Assembly: GCF_900215315.1 (NCBI RefSeq)
Contig: NZ_OBEB01000003.1
Location: 186,001-250,000 of the forward strand
Reading direction: 5' to 3'
Length of the DNA stretch: 64,000 bases
Source of the DNA: Arsukibacterium tuosuense
Lineage (GTDB): Bacteria; Pseudomonadota; Gammaproteobacteria; Enterobacterales; Alteromonadaceae
Positions within the stretch are counted from its first letter, which is position 1; each line of letters starts with the position of its first letter. The notes under the pieces were generated by a model that saw only the letters and a list, made by a program, of their open reading frames with translations, was not told the origin of the DNA and searched no databases. Positions 42,820 through 51,601 of the stretch are shown here, piece after piece. The position numbers and the translations under genes are program-made.

Positions 42820-44589
42820 TTAGTGAATGCCGTGCTGCTGTAACCAAAGTTCCAGCAGAGTAACCTGCCACAGTTTTGATCCAAATTTACCGGTATACTG
42901 CTCAGGTGCCGCCAGCATGGCATCGATATAGTCCATATTGAACAATTTACGCTGCCGGGCTGCAGGTTGACTAAACACCTCTTTCGCCAATTCCAGATAC
43001 TCGCCCTGCATCTGGCGAAGGGCCGGTACCGGAAAATAGCCTTTTGGCCGGTCAATAACGGCACTGGGAATAATGTCTCTGGCAACCTGCTTTAACAGGT
43101 ATTTACCTCCGTCACGCAGTTTTAACGGATGCGGCATCTGAAAGGCTAGTTCGACCAGTTCGTGGTCCAGAAACGGTACCCGCGCCTCCAAGCCAAATGC
43201 CATGGTCATATTATCAACCCGTTTCACCGGATCATCGACCAGCATCACTGCGGTATCCAGATGCAGCGCTTTATCTACCGGTAAGCGTGAACCACAGCTG
43301 GCAAAATGCTGCTGTACCAGGTTTAACGATTCATTACGCAGACAATATTCGGGCGCCAGTACCCGGGCCAGCTCTGCTTCGTCCCAAGAAAAATAGGCCT
43401 GTGCATAACGCTCAGCAGCATCATTATCTGCAACATCCGTCATTGGTGGATACCAGTGATAACCGGCGAACACTTCATCTGCTCCCTGACCACTTTGCAC
43501 CACTTTTACATGCTGGCTTACCGCCTGTGCCAGCAAATAAAAGCCGATAACGTCATGGCTGACCATCGGTTCAGACATCGCGTCAATACAAGGGCGTAAA
43601 TGCGTTAGCAAAGTATTGTGGCGGGCAAAAATCTTGTTGTGTTCGGTAGCATAATGTTCAGCAATAATGTCAGAGTATTTAAATTCATTGCCCTCCTCCT
43701 CCGCCACATTGTCAAAACCAATTGAAAATGTATGTAACTTTTTCTGACCCAACTCACTTAGCATTCCCACCAGTAACGACGAGTCTACTCCGCCAGACAG
43801 TAACACGCCTACCGGCACGTCTGCTTCGAGCCGGCGTTTGGCACTGGTAAATAGGGCAGCCCTTAGTGCCTGTTGCCAGTCCTGCTCACTGCGCTGGTCA
43901 TTGTCGTCCACTTTGCTGGTCAGCTGCCAGTAGCAGCCCTGACTCAGCTCTCCATCGGCGCTGACTTTCAACCAATGACCGGGTAATAATTTATGTACGT
44001 TACTGAATAAGGTGTCAGCGCCAACAATAGCCCGGAAAGACATATACTGATGCACGCCCAGCGGGCTTAACTTTGCTGGCACTTCCGGGCACTTTAATAA
44101 CGATGGTAATGTTGATGAAAACCAGAAACCATCGCGATTATGGTGATAATACAATGGTTTTATACCCAACCGGTCGCGGGCAAAGAAGGTACTGTTACTG
44201 TCGCGATGCCAGATAGCAAAGGCAAACATACCATTAAAGCGGCTCATACATTGCTCTTGCCACTGAGCATAAGCCTTCAGAATTACCTCAGTGTCACTGG
44301 TTGAAAAAAACGTATGGCCCAGTTGCTCCAGCTCATGGCGCAACGCTTTGTAGTTGTATATGCAGCCATTAAACACAATAGTCAGCCCCAGGCTGGCGTC
44401 ATGCATCGGCTGCGCCCCTGCCGCCGATAAATCTATTACTTTCAGGCGCTGATGGCCAAAACACATGTTGCCCTGCGCGGCTAAACCCCAGCCATCCGGA
44501 CCGCGCGGCGCCAGATGATCCAACATTGAATTAACATAATGACTTGATGCTTTACCCTGAAAGTTAATTTCTCCTGCTATTCCACACAT
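42820..44589 (-). CDS. Asparagine-synthase-family amidotransferase, N-acetylglutaminylglutamine amidotransferase-like
   Basis: The 589-residue enzyme has an N-terminal class II glutaminase domain (Cys2 in MCGIAGEI, APRGPDGWGL, VFNGCIYNYKALRHE) and a synthetase domain with the PP-loop GVLLSGGVDSSLLVG. The C-terminal DRPKGYFPVPALRQMQGEYL and GSKLWQVTLLELWLQQHGI are characteristic of the amidotransferase that makes the osmolyte N-acetylglutaminylglutamine amide rather than of AsnB. The usual GNAT/ATP-grasp synthetase partner is absent; a RimK-like ligase gene lies divergently 210 bp away. AGAGG precedes the ATG. Confidence 0.85.
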   Translation of the reverse strand: MCGIAGEINFQGKASSHYVNSMLDHLAPRGPDGWGLAAQGNMCFGHQRLKVIDLSAAGAQPMHDASLGLTIVFNGCIYNYKALRHELEQLGHTFFSTSDTEVILKAYAQWQEQCMSRFNGMFAFAIWHRDSNSTFFARDRLGIKPLYYHHNRDGFWFSSTLPSLLKCPEVPAKLSPLGVHQYMSFRAIVGADTLFSNVHKLLPGHWLKVSADGELSQGCYWQLTSKVDDNDQRSEQDWQQALRAALFTSAKRRLEADVPVGVLLSGGVDSSLLVGMLSELGQKKLHTFSIGFDNVAEEEGNEFKYSDIIAEHYATEHNKIFARHNTLLTHLRPCIDAMSEPMVSHDVIGFYLLAQAVSQHVKVVQSGQGADEVFAGYHWYPPMTDVADNDAAERYAQAYFSWDEAELARVLAPEYCLRNESLNLVQQHFASCGSRLPVDKALHLDTAVMLVDDPVKRVDNMTMAFGLEARVPFLDHELVELAFQMPHPLKLRDGGKYLLKQVARDIIPSAVIDRPKGYFPVPALRQMQGEYLELAKEVFSQPAARQRKLFNMDYIDAMLAAPEQYTGKFGSKLWQVTLLELWLQQHGIH

Positions 44590-44799
44590 ACTTTTCCTCT
44601 GCCTAAGTAACCAACAGTAGCCGCACCTAACTCCACTGCCCTGATAGATGATCAGGCAATTAAATGATCAAACGCTGACTTAAATGCAGCTTGAAATGCT
44701 AAGTCTAGTCGCAAATTTGAATTTTTGGCTGCAGAAATGACTTGGTCTTGCTGTGCTACACTTTACTTTTAGATAACAAATGGTGAGGATTAAGTCAGG

Positions 44800-45753
44800 A
44801 TGAATATCTGTATCTTGTCCACGGACCAGGTAAAGGACGACCAAAGGCTGCTGGATGCGGCACAGCAAAAGGGCCATAACGCTGAGCTTTACAATATAAG
44901 GGATATCAGCATGGTACTAACCAGTGAAAAACCGATAATTTACTGGCGCGACCAGGATATAACCAAAACCTTTGACGCCATAGTGCCACGGCTAAATGTC
45001 AGCTTTACAGATTATGGCACTAATGTGTTGCAGCAGTTTATTTGTAGTGAAACCTACGTCAGTGAGTCGCCTGAGGCATTGCGGCTGGGGCGGGACAAAC
45101 TTAAAAGTCTGCAATATTTACTGGCGAGGGGCCTGCCCTTTCCGGCAACCGGTATTGCTTACACCCCACAGGGTTTCCGGCAGCTGGCCAAAACTATTGG
45201 TACGCCGATGATCGTTAAATTAATTGAGAGCACTGAAGGCACCGGTATTTTTCTGGCCCGCAACGTAAAAGAAATGGACAACATCGTCAAAACTTTTGGT
45301 CAGCTGGGCGCCAGCTATGTTATTCAATCTTTCATTGAAGAAGCGGCCGGCACTGATATCAGGGCTTTCGTTATTGGCGGTAAGGTGGTGGCGGCTATGT
45401 GTCGCCGCTCTCAGGATGGCGACTTCAGATCAAATGTTGCATTGGGCGGCCGCTCAGAGCCGTATCAGCTTACCGCAAAGGAAGAGGAAATTGTGCTGTC
45501 AGCGACTGCCGCCATCGGCATTAATGTTGCCGGCGTCGATTTTATTCGCGCTGATTCAGGTCCAATGTTGTTGGAGGTTAATGTATCTCCGGATTTTACC
45601 GGAGAGCAGGGGATTGAGAATGTTACCGGTATAAATATCGCTGATGCCATTATCGACCATGTAGTAGCCCGGGTGTGCAACTTTTATGAGCAACACTATA
45701 CTAGTGCTAAAGTACTTGAATCACCTCGGGGGATTTTATGTGCCGATGGATAG
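44800..45753 (+). CDS. RimK-like ATP-grasp amino-acid ligase
   Basis: The 317-residue protein follows E. coli RimK (300 residues) throughout: MNICILSTD, FDAIVPRLNVSFTDYGTNVL, SPEALRLGRDKLKSLQYLLA, VKLIESTEGTGIFLA, QSFIEEAAGTDIRAFVIGG, AAMCRRSQDGDFRSN, VAGVDFI and LEVNVSP. RimK adds glutamates to ribosomal protein S6 or makes poly-glutamate. The linkage to two glutaminase-domain enzymes suggests it ligates an amino acid onto a small amide product instead. It overlaps the next gene by 16 nt. Confidence 0.88.
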   Translation: MNICILSTDQVKDDQRLLDAAQQKGHNAELYNIRDISMVLTSEKPIIYWRDQDITKTFDAIVPRLNVSFTDYGTNVLQQFICSETYVSESPEALRLGRDKLKSLQYLLARGLPFPATGIAYTPQGFRQLAKTIGTPMIVKLIESTEGTGIFLARNVKEMDNIVKTFGQLGASYVIQSFIEEAAGTDIRAFVIGGKVVAAMCRRSQDGDFRSNVALGGRSEPYQLTAKEEEIVLSATAAIGINVAGVDFIRADSGPMLLEVNVSPDFTGEQGIENVTGINIADAIIDHVVARVCNFYEQHYTSAKVLESPRGILCADG

Positions 45754-46571
45754 CCTACACCGGCAAACCGGTTTATCTTGATACCCTTGTTACCAAACCT
45801 GATCACTCGCTGGTCGTACAAAGCCGGCACAGTCAGATGAATTACACCACCAGCGGCGAGCTGCTGAGTATTAATGGCGATGGCTTTGGTATTGGCTGGT
45901 ATGACAAACGCGATACACCGGGTCTGTTCAAAGACGATTTGCCAGCCTGGCATAACACTAATCTCGATAACCTTTGCCATCAGGTGCAGTCGCATACCTT
46001 TCTGGCGCATATCAGAGCCACTACCACCGGCGATATTCAGCGCGCCAACTGCCACCCTTTTGGCTATAAAAACTGGTTATTTCAGCACAATGGTCACATC
46101 AGCCATTTCGATAAATTACGCCGCCCATTGCAGTTAAAAATCGCCCCTGAGCTCTTTCCATTGTTGCAGGGCACTACCGACAGTGAAACCTTTTTCTACC
46201 TGGCTATTAGTTATGGTTTGCTGGATAACCCGAAAGCTGCGATGCAAAAAATGGTCAGAGAAGTATTACAGGTCCTCAGCAATTTCGATAAAGACGGGGT
46301 GTTAAATCTGTCCTGTGCTTTTTCAGATGGTAGAAAACTATACACGTTGCGCTATTCATACAATGAAGCGCCCATGACCCAGTTTGTCTCTAACGATAGC
46401 GGCTGTTTGCAGGAATTTGCAGAAGATAAACCGCAAATACCCGCAGCCAGCACTATTATTGTCTCAGAGCCACTGGACAACATCAGCGACAAATGGACCA
46501 AAATCCCTAATAACTCCTTTACTACAGTGTTCAGAAACGAAGTTACAACTGAACGTTTTCTCGATGATTAA
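45738..46571 (+). CDS. Class II glutamine amidotransferase (YafJ/EgtC-like)
   Basis: The 277-residue protein starts MCRWIAYTGKP, exposing the catalytic Cys2 after Met removal. It has GDGFGIGWYD, FLAHIRATTTGDIQRANCHP, WLFQHNGHI and TTDSETFFYLAI, all of class II glutaminases of the YafJ/EgtC type, which hydrolyse a gamma-glutamyl amide bond. No synthetase domain follows. It starts inside the RimK-like gene, so both come from one message. It may trim a gamma-glutamyl product or supply ammonia. Confidence 0.85.
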   Translation: MCRWIAYTGKPVYLDTLVTKPDHSLVVQSRHSQMNYTTSGELLSINGDGFGIGWYDKRDTPGLFKDDLPAWHNTNLDNLCHQVQSHTFLAHIRATTTGDIQRANCHPFGYKNWLFQHNGHISHFDKLRRPLQLKIAPELFPLLQGTTDSETFFYLAISYGLLDNPKAAMQKMVREVLQVLSNFDKDGVLNLSCAFSDGRKLYTLRYSYNEAPMTQFVSNDSGCLQEFAEDKPQIPAASTIIVSEPLDNISDKWTKIPNNSFTTVFRNEVTTERFLDD

Positions 46572-46611
46572 CCAGATCAGCATGGAACATTGACAACCGT
46601 GCGATTAAAAA

Positions 46612-46640
46612 CAATAAACGGCCGTTGCAGGCCGTATATT
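46612..46640. terminator. Probable terminator between the amidotransferase gene and secF
   Basis: ACGGCC-GTTGCA-GGCCGT (46618-46635) forms a 6-bp stem. On the minus strand it is followed by TTTATTGTTTTT, so it best fits the end of the secD-secF transcript. Confidence 0.65.
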
Positions 46641-46656
46641 GTTGGGTTGCCTGCTG

Positions 46657-47592
46657 CTAACTGAACTCGGTCTCTGTTTCCGGAGGGGGCGGCGGCAACA
46701 GATCCTCGCGGCTAATACCTAATACTTCAGCGATAGCACTGGCTACATACACTGATGAGTAGGTACCGATAACGATACCAAACAACAAAGCAGTAGCAAA
46801 ACCATGGATCAGCGCTCCGCCCATAAAAAACAGCACCAGCAGCACCAGCACTGTGGTAAGCGACGTTATTACTGTCCGGTTTAATGTTGAAGTAATGGCA
46901 GCGTTAATGGTTTCATCCACGGTCGCATCACGTAGTTTACGAAAACTTTCCCGCAGCCGGTCAAAAACCACTATCGTATCGTTAATGGAATAACCAATTA
47001 GTGCCAGAATAGCCGCCAGTACGGTTAAATCAAATTCCAGTTGCAGTACTGAAAACAGGCCCAGTGTCAGCACAACATCATGGCCCAGCGACAACACGGC
47101 TCCCACCGATAATCGCCACTCAAACCGCATAGCAACGTACAGCAGAATACCAATCAGCGCCACCAGCATTACCATGCCACCGTCCTGTTTTAACTCCTCC
47201 CCGACACTCGGCCCCACGAACTCTACCCGGCGCAGGGTTACCGGTTCAGCCAGCTCCGCGCTCAGTGCCTGTAGCACCGACTCGCCGACTGTCGCCTGTT
47301 CAAGATCCGGTCTGAGCGGAATACGGATTAGCACGTCTTTACTTGAACCGAATAACTGGATCACCGCATCCGGATAGCCGGCGACGGATAGCGTCTGGCG
47401 CATGGCGGTTAAATCAGCCCCCTCATTCAGGCCGACTTCGATAACAGTACCGCCGGTAAAATCGAGCCCCCAGTTAATTCCCTGGCTGAAAATGGAAGCA
47501 AAAGAACCTGTTATCAGCAACGCTGATAACAGCAGCGCCGGCCATTTAAGCCGCATAAAATTAATGGGCTGGCTAAAATTAAAAATCTGCAT
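46657..47592 (-). CDS. secF: SecF, protein-export membrane protein
   Basis: The 311-residue protein has six membrane helices, the first periplasmic-domain motif INWGLDFTGGTVIEVGL, and the RND-type core (GYSINDTIVVFDRLRE, TSLTTVLVLLVLFFMGG). It works with SecD to use the ion gradient for late steps of Sec export. It ends in a Pro/Glu-rich tail. The gap to secD is 10 nt. There is no yajC, tgt or queA here, unlike the usual gammaproteobacterial secDF locus, so this may be a second SecDF set. Confidence 0.95.
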   Translation of the reverse strand: MQIFNFSQPINFMRLKWPALLLSALLITGSFASIFSQGINWGLDFTGGTVIEVGLNEGADLTAMRQTLSVAGYPDAVIQLFGSSKDVLIRIPLRPDLEQATVGESVLQALSAELAEPVTLRRVEFVGPSVGEELKQDGGMVMLVALIGILLYVAMRFEWRLSVGAVLSLGHDVVLTLGLFSVLQLEFDLTVLAAILALIGYSINDTIVVFDRLRESFRKLRDATVDETINAAITSTLNRTVITSLTTVLVLLVLFFMGGALIHGFATALLFGIVIGTYSSVYVASAIAEVLGISREDLLPPPPPETETEFS

Positions 47593-47602
47593 ACCCTACT
47601 CC

Positions 47603-49456
47603 CTATAACGGCAGTGACTGCAAGCGGCGGCCACCCCAAATTAAGTTAACCAATAAGCGGCTACCTACCACTGCAGTAAAAATTGAGGTGATAATGCCAA
47701 TCGCCAGGGTGATTGCGAAGCCTTTCACCGGGCCTGTCCCTACGCCAAATAGCACCAGGGCAACCAGCAAGGTGGTAATATTGGAATCGGCAATGGTGGC
47801 AAAAGCCCGATCGTAACCCTGATGAATAGCTTGCTGCACTGAGCGGCCCTCAGCGAGCTCCTCGCGTATTCGCTCAAATATAAGTACATTGGCGTCTACC
47901 GCCATGCCGACGGTAAGCACGATGCCGGCCATGCCCGGTAATGTCAGAGTAGCCCCCGGGATCATCGACATCACACCCACCATCAGGATCAGGTTAGCGC
48001 CAAGCGCAATATTCGCTACCACGCCAAACGCTTTGTAATACACCAGCATAAATAACAACACCGCCATCAGGCCCCACTGAATAGCAGTAACACCCAGCTC
48101 AATATTTTCCTTACCCAGACTGGGCCCTATAGTGCGCTCTTCTATAATTTGTACCGGTGCTATCAGGGCACCTGCCCGCAGTAAACTGGCCAGATGCTGT
48201 GCTTCAGCCGGTGAGCTTATACCGGTAATATCAAAATCACGGCCTAAGCGCATTTGGATGGTGGCGTCGTTAATCACTTCCTGTTGTTTAACTAATAAAG
48301 GCGTGCCATCAGTGTTCAGCTCATTGCCCGGTTTGTATTCAATAAATACTGATGCCAGCCGGCGGCCAATAGCCTCTTTTGATGCCTCTGACATCAAGCT
48401 GCCGCCGGCGGTGTCCAGCTTAATGCTAACTTTTGGTTGACTATATTCGTCATACCCTGAAGTGGCATCAGTAATATGATCACCGGTCAGCATTACCCGC
48501 TTATCAAGCAATATTGGCCTGCCGTCGGTGCTGTAATATAAGTCAGCATTCGCAGGTAACCGCCCTGCCAGCGCTGCGGTTAAATCGCTGTCGGTGTCTA
48601 CCAGACGAAACTCGAGGGTGGCGGTTGCGCTGAGAATCTCTTTGGCCTGAACGGTGTCCTGTACGCCGGGTAACTGCACCACAATGCGGTCTGCCCCCTG
48701 ACGTTGCACCACAGGCTCAGCGACGCCAATTTCATTGACCCGGTTGCGGATTATGGTGATATTTTGTTCCAGTGCATAGTTTCGGATCTCACGCTGGCGC
48801 TGTTCAGTTAAGCTAATCTGCAGACTCAGCTTATCCGGGCCTTCGGCAATCAACAATTGACTATCCTGGGATGTCAGCACTGACGCTGCAGCATTCATAT
48901 CTGCTGCCTGGCGAAAGTTGATTACGATATGCGCTGTGGCAGGCTCCGATTTGACACTCAGATAACGGATCTGAGCCTGGCGCAAATCCGTGCGAAAACG
49001 ACTAACCAGATCCGCTAAATGCTTGTCCAGCGCAGCCTGCATATCAACAGCCAGCAGAAAATGCACACCGCCGCGTAAATCCAGCCCCAGTTTCATTGGC
49101 GTGGCGCCAATCGCGGTCAGCCAGTCAGGTGTAGCCGGTGCCAGGCTAAGTGCAGTAATGTAGTTGCTACCTAAGACACTTTTTGCCAGATCTCGCGCCT
49201 GCAGTTGCTGTTCGGTACTGGCAAACCGGGCTAACACTTTACCATCCTGCAGTTGCAGCGATTTAACCGCAATACCTGCTTTGGCGAAACCTTGTTCAAG
49301 CTCTGTCACACTTTGCTCTGCGACCACCGCGCCGCGGGCTGCACTGATATTCAGTGCCGGATCTTCCGGGTATAAATTTGGCAGTGCATATAACATACAA
49401 ATTAACAGCATGGCGATCACGACCACGTAACGCCACGCCGGGTTTTTATTTAACAT
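47603..49456 (-). CDS. secD: SecD, protein-export membrane protein
   Basis: The 617-residue protein (E. coli SecD 615) has an N-terminal helix, a large periplasmic P1 region with MKLGLDLRGGVHFLL, and five further helices with the ion-conduction motif VGMAVDANVLIFERIREEL. With SecF it pulls exported chains on the outer face of the membrane using proton or sodium flow. The ribosome site AAGGAC lies 7 nt before the ATG at 49456 and is predicted to be hidden in an mRNA stem with the upstream leader. That leader ends in RAPP, pointing to export-dependent control. Confidence 0.95.
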   Translation of the reverse strand: MLNKNPAWRYVVVIAMLLICMLYALPNLYPEDPALNISAARGAVVAEQSVTELEQGFAKAGIAVKSLQLQDGKVLARFASTEQQLQARDLAKSVLGSNYITALSLAPATPDWLTAIGATPMKLGLDLRGGVHFLLAVDMQAALDKHLADLVSRFRTDLRQAQIRYLSVKSEPATAHIVINFRQAADMNAAASVLTSQDSQLLIAEGPDKLSLQISLTEQRQREIRNYALEQNITIIRNRVNEIGVAEPVVQRQGADRIVVQLPGVQDTVQAKEILSATATLEFRLVDTDSDLTAALAGRLPANADLYYSTDGRPILLDKRVMLTGDHITDATSGYDEYSQPKVSIKLDTAGGSLMSEASKEAIGRRLASVFIEYKPGNELNTDGTPLLVKQQEVINDATIQMRLGRDFDITGISSPAEAQHLASLLRAGALIAPVQIIEERTIGPSLGKENIELGVTAIQWGLMAVLLFMLVYYKAFGVVANIALGANLILMVGVMSMIPGATLTLPGMAGIVLTVGMAVDANVLIFERIREELAEGRSVQQAIHQGYDRAFATIADSNITTLLVALVLFGVGTGPVKGFAITLAIGIITSIFTAVVGSRLLVNLIWGGRRLQSLPL

Positions 49457-49465
49457 TGTTTTTGT

Positions 49466-49558
49466 CCTTCACATACTCAGCACCACTACCGCAACGCAAT
49501 AGCAGGGCAGAAAAAAGGCAACAGAGCATCTGTCGCGGTTTAAGTATCAGCGTGAAGA
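49466..49558 (-). promoter_or_regulatory. Predicted mRNA structure hiding the secD ribosome site
   Basis: On the mRNA (minus strand) UCUUCAC (49558-49552, the last leader codons) pairs with GUGAAGG (49472-49466, the secD Shine-Dalgarno). AUACU (49547-49543) pairs with AGUAU (49477-49473), and ACCGC (49539-49535) with GCGGU (49492-49488). The three stems are nested in order and total 17 bp with one G-U. A ribosome stalled a few codons before the leader stop would cover UCUUCAC and free the secD site. This was read by eye; no folding energy was computed. Confidence 0.65.
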
Positions 49559-49873
49559 GAAGACCGGAGGAGCGCGGGCCTGATGGGTCTGGGCCACACA
49601 GGATGAAGTAGTACGATATGCTGCAGCAGGCTTGGTACAAAGTACAAGCTGATAACTGCCATAGTTGACAACGGCTATAGCTACTTTGGGTTCGTCGTCA
49701 GCATCGTCTGCGACTAAGGTTTTTTGATTAAGGGCTGAGTTAATTGCCGGATGGAGCCCCTGCAATTGCGTATCAGCCAGAGGTGATAAGCGGCTATCGT
49801 GCACAGCCATTGCTTGTGGCGAGCACAATAAGCTTAAATAAACCAGTATGGCGAAACTACTGAACCAACGCAT
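49547..49873 (-). CDS. Secreted leader peptide with C-terminal RAPP, candidate export-monitoring arrest peptide for secDF
   Basis: The 108-residue product has a typical signal peptide (MRWFSSFAILVYLSLLCSPQ, cleavage after AMA near residue 23), a mature stretch without any recognised fold, and the C-terminus QARAPPVFSSR. RAPP at residues 100-103 (codons 49565-49576) is the arrest core of ApdA/ApdP, which are secreted leaders encoded upstream of secDF in actinobacteria and alphaproteobacteria; SecM ends with the related RAGP. The ATG follows GAGG by 5 nt. The stop lies 90 nt before secD. The last codons can pair with the secD ribosome site. Stalling is inferred, not shown. Confidence 0.75.
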   Translation of the reverse strand: MRWFSSFAILVYLSLLCSPQAMAVHDSRLSPLADTQLQGLHPAINSALNQKTLVADDADDEPKVAIAVVNYGSYQLVLCTKPAAAYRTTSSCVAQTHQARAPPVFSSR

Positions 49874-49942
49874 AGCACCTCAAAAGACTTATCACAGGCA
49901 GAACTAGCAAACAGCCATTGTTCCGGCTAGTGACCTGTCGCT

Positions 49943-49971
49943 ATAATGAGGCTTCGCCAAAGATGAAACAA
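49943..49971 (-). promoter_or_regulatory. Possible sigma-70 promoter of the leader-secD-secF operon
   Basis: On the minus strand TTGTTT (49971-49966) and CATTAT (49948-49943) are separated by 17 bp. This would start the mRNA about 60 nt before the leader ATG. The matches are moderate and other placements are possible. Confidence 0.4.
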
Positions 49972-50039
49972 GCCATTAGCCAACAAATAGTTGGTTAATA
50001 GCTGCTTTTATCGTCTCAGTAACTAATGCTCAATATCGG

Positions 50040-51578
50040 TTATTTCTTCTTTTTAGGAGGGTTAAGTAAAGACAACTGATAAACATCATGTCGCCGATCT
50101 TTCATCGTATGTACACTACCATGTGTATGCAGCTCTTTTAATGCATCTAGGTCAACATCTACAATCAGTAACATCTCAGAGTTGGGCGTCGCTTCGGCCT
50201 TAATACCCGTGGTCGGAAAAGCAAAATCTGATGGTGTAAACAACGCTGACTGGGCATACTGAATGTCCATGTTATTTACCCGGGCCAGGTTACCCACTGC
50301 ACCGGCAATCGCAACATAACACTCGTTTTCAATGGCGCGGGCCATGGCACAGTGCCTTACCCGGGTATAACCGTTCTGGGTGTCAGTTAAAAAGGGTACA
50401 AACAGAATATTCATGCCCTGGTCGGATAATAAGCGGGCATATTCTGGGAACTCCACGTCGTAACAAATCATAATGCCGATTTTGCCGCAGTCGGTGTCAA
50501 ATACTTCCACCTTATTGCCGCCGGTCATGGCCCAGTTGCGCTTTTCTGCCGGCGTCACGTGTACCTTGTCGTACTGCTCCCAGCTACCATCACGCCGGCA
50601 CAAAAAACCGCTGTTATACAATTTACCGTTGATCAGGTAAGGCATGCTACCGGTAATAATATTGATGTTATAGGCTATGGCGAAATCGATAAATTTATCG
50701 CGGATGGTTTCAGTGTATTTAGCCAGCTGGCGAATACTTTCGGTCACACTTAAATGGTTGTAATGTGCCATTAGTGGTGCAGCAAACAACTCCGGAAACA
50801 AAATAAAATCACTTTTGTAGTCCGACACGGCATCAACAAAAAATTCCATTTGTTCAAATAGCTTCTCGATATTCTCCATACTACGCATTTGCCATTGCAC
50901 CAAACCCAGCCGTACTTCAGACTTAGGCGCATTTATCAGTTTGACTGACTTGGTATAATAAATATTCAGCCATTCAAGTAAGGTGGCATATTCCTGCGAC
51001 TCAACGTCGCCCGGAATGTAGCCTTTCAGTAATTTACGAACGTGAAAACCATTAGCCAGCTGAAAACTCAGTACCGGATCATACAGCTCTTTACGTTTAA
51101 CTTTTTCAATATACTGCTTGGCACTGAGTTTATCGGCGTGTTGCTCATAATTCGGCATTCTGCCGCCGGCCATAATGGCCCTTAAGTTAAGGTTTTCACA
51201 TAACTCTTTGCGAACATCATACAAACGGCGGGCCAGGCGCAGACCGCGGTAATCGGGATGAATAAATACTTCAATACCGTAGAGTACATCACCATTCGGG
51301 TCATGATTATCAAACGAAAAGCCGGAAATAATCTGCTCGTAAGTGTGGTCGTCACTAAACTTGCTGTAGTCAATAATTAACGAAAAGGCGCAGCCCACCA
51401 CTTTGCCGTCAACGCAAACACAAATCTGACCTTCAGGGAACTTGGTTAATAAGGTGTCTACTATATCAGCCGTCCAGGTCAGTAACGGACCCGTCTGATA
51501 CACCTGCTCTGACGCCTCGCGCAGCTCAACCATATCCTGATTAGTAAGGTGGCGAATTTCGACGTGATTGGCTTCCAT
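50040..51578 (-). CDS. GNAT acetyltransferase fused to carbon-nitrogen hydrolase (nitrilase)
   Basis: The roughly 512-residue cytoplasmic protein has an N-terminal GNAT domain (residues 1-200; VEIRHLTNQDMVELREASEQ, VFIHPDYRGLRLARRLYD). A C-terminal nitrilase-fold hydrolase follows with the Glu-Lys-Cys triad (FPELF, DKVHVTPAEKRNW, IMICYDVEFPE). The architecture matches Bacillus YhcX-type bifunctional proteins; the substrate is unknown. The start at 51578 has AGGAG 5 nt upstream. It is the last gene of the phosphorelay operon, 23 bp after the kinase stop, and may make or degrade a signal for it. Confidence 0.88.
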   Translation of the reverse strand: MEANHVEIRHLTNQDMVELREASEQVYQTGPLLTWTADIVDTLLTKFPEGQICVCVDGKVVGCAFSLIIDYSKFSDDHTYEQIISGFSFDNHDPNGDVLYGIEVFIHPDYRGLRLARRLYDVRKELCENLNLRAIMAGGRMPNYEQHADKLSAKQYIEKVKRKELYDPVLSFQLANGFHVRKLLKGYIPGDVESQEYATLLEWLNIYYTKSVKLINAPKSEVRLGLVQWQMRSMENIEKLFEQMEFFVDAVSDYKSDFILFPELFAAPLMAHYNHLSVTESIRQLAKYTETIRDKFIDFAIAYNINIITGSMPYLINGKLYNSGFLCRRDGSWEQYDKVHVTPAEKRNWAMTGGNKVEVFDTDCGKIGIMICYDVEFPEYARLLSDQGMNILFVPFLTDTQNGYTRVRHCAMARAIENECYVAIAGAVGNLARVNNMDIQYAQSALFTPSDFAFPTTGIKAEATPNSEMLLIVDVDLDALKELHTHGSVHTMKDRRHDVYQLSLLNPPKKKK

Positions 51579-51601
51579 AACATCTCCTGAATTCTTGCTG
51601 T

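Noticed and set aside
49446-49640. 64-codon ORF overlapping the RAPP leader in another frame
   Set aside because: No signal peptide or plausible ribosome site; the overlapping leader frame has both.
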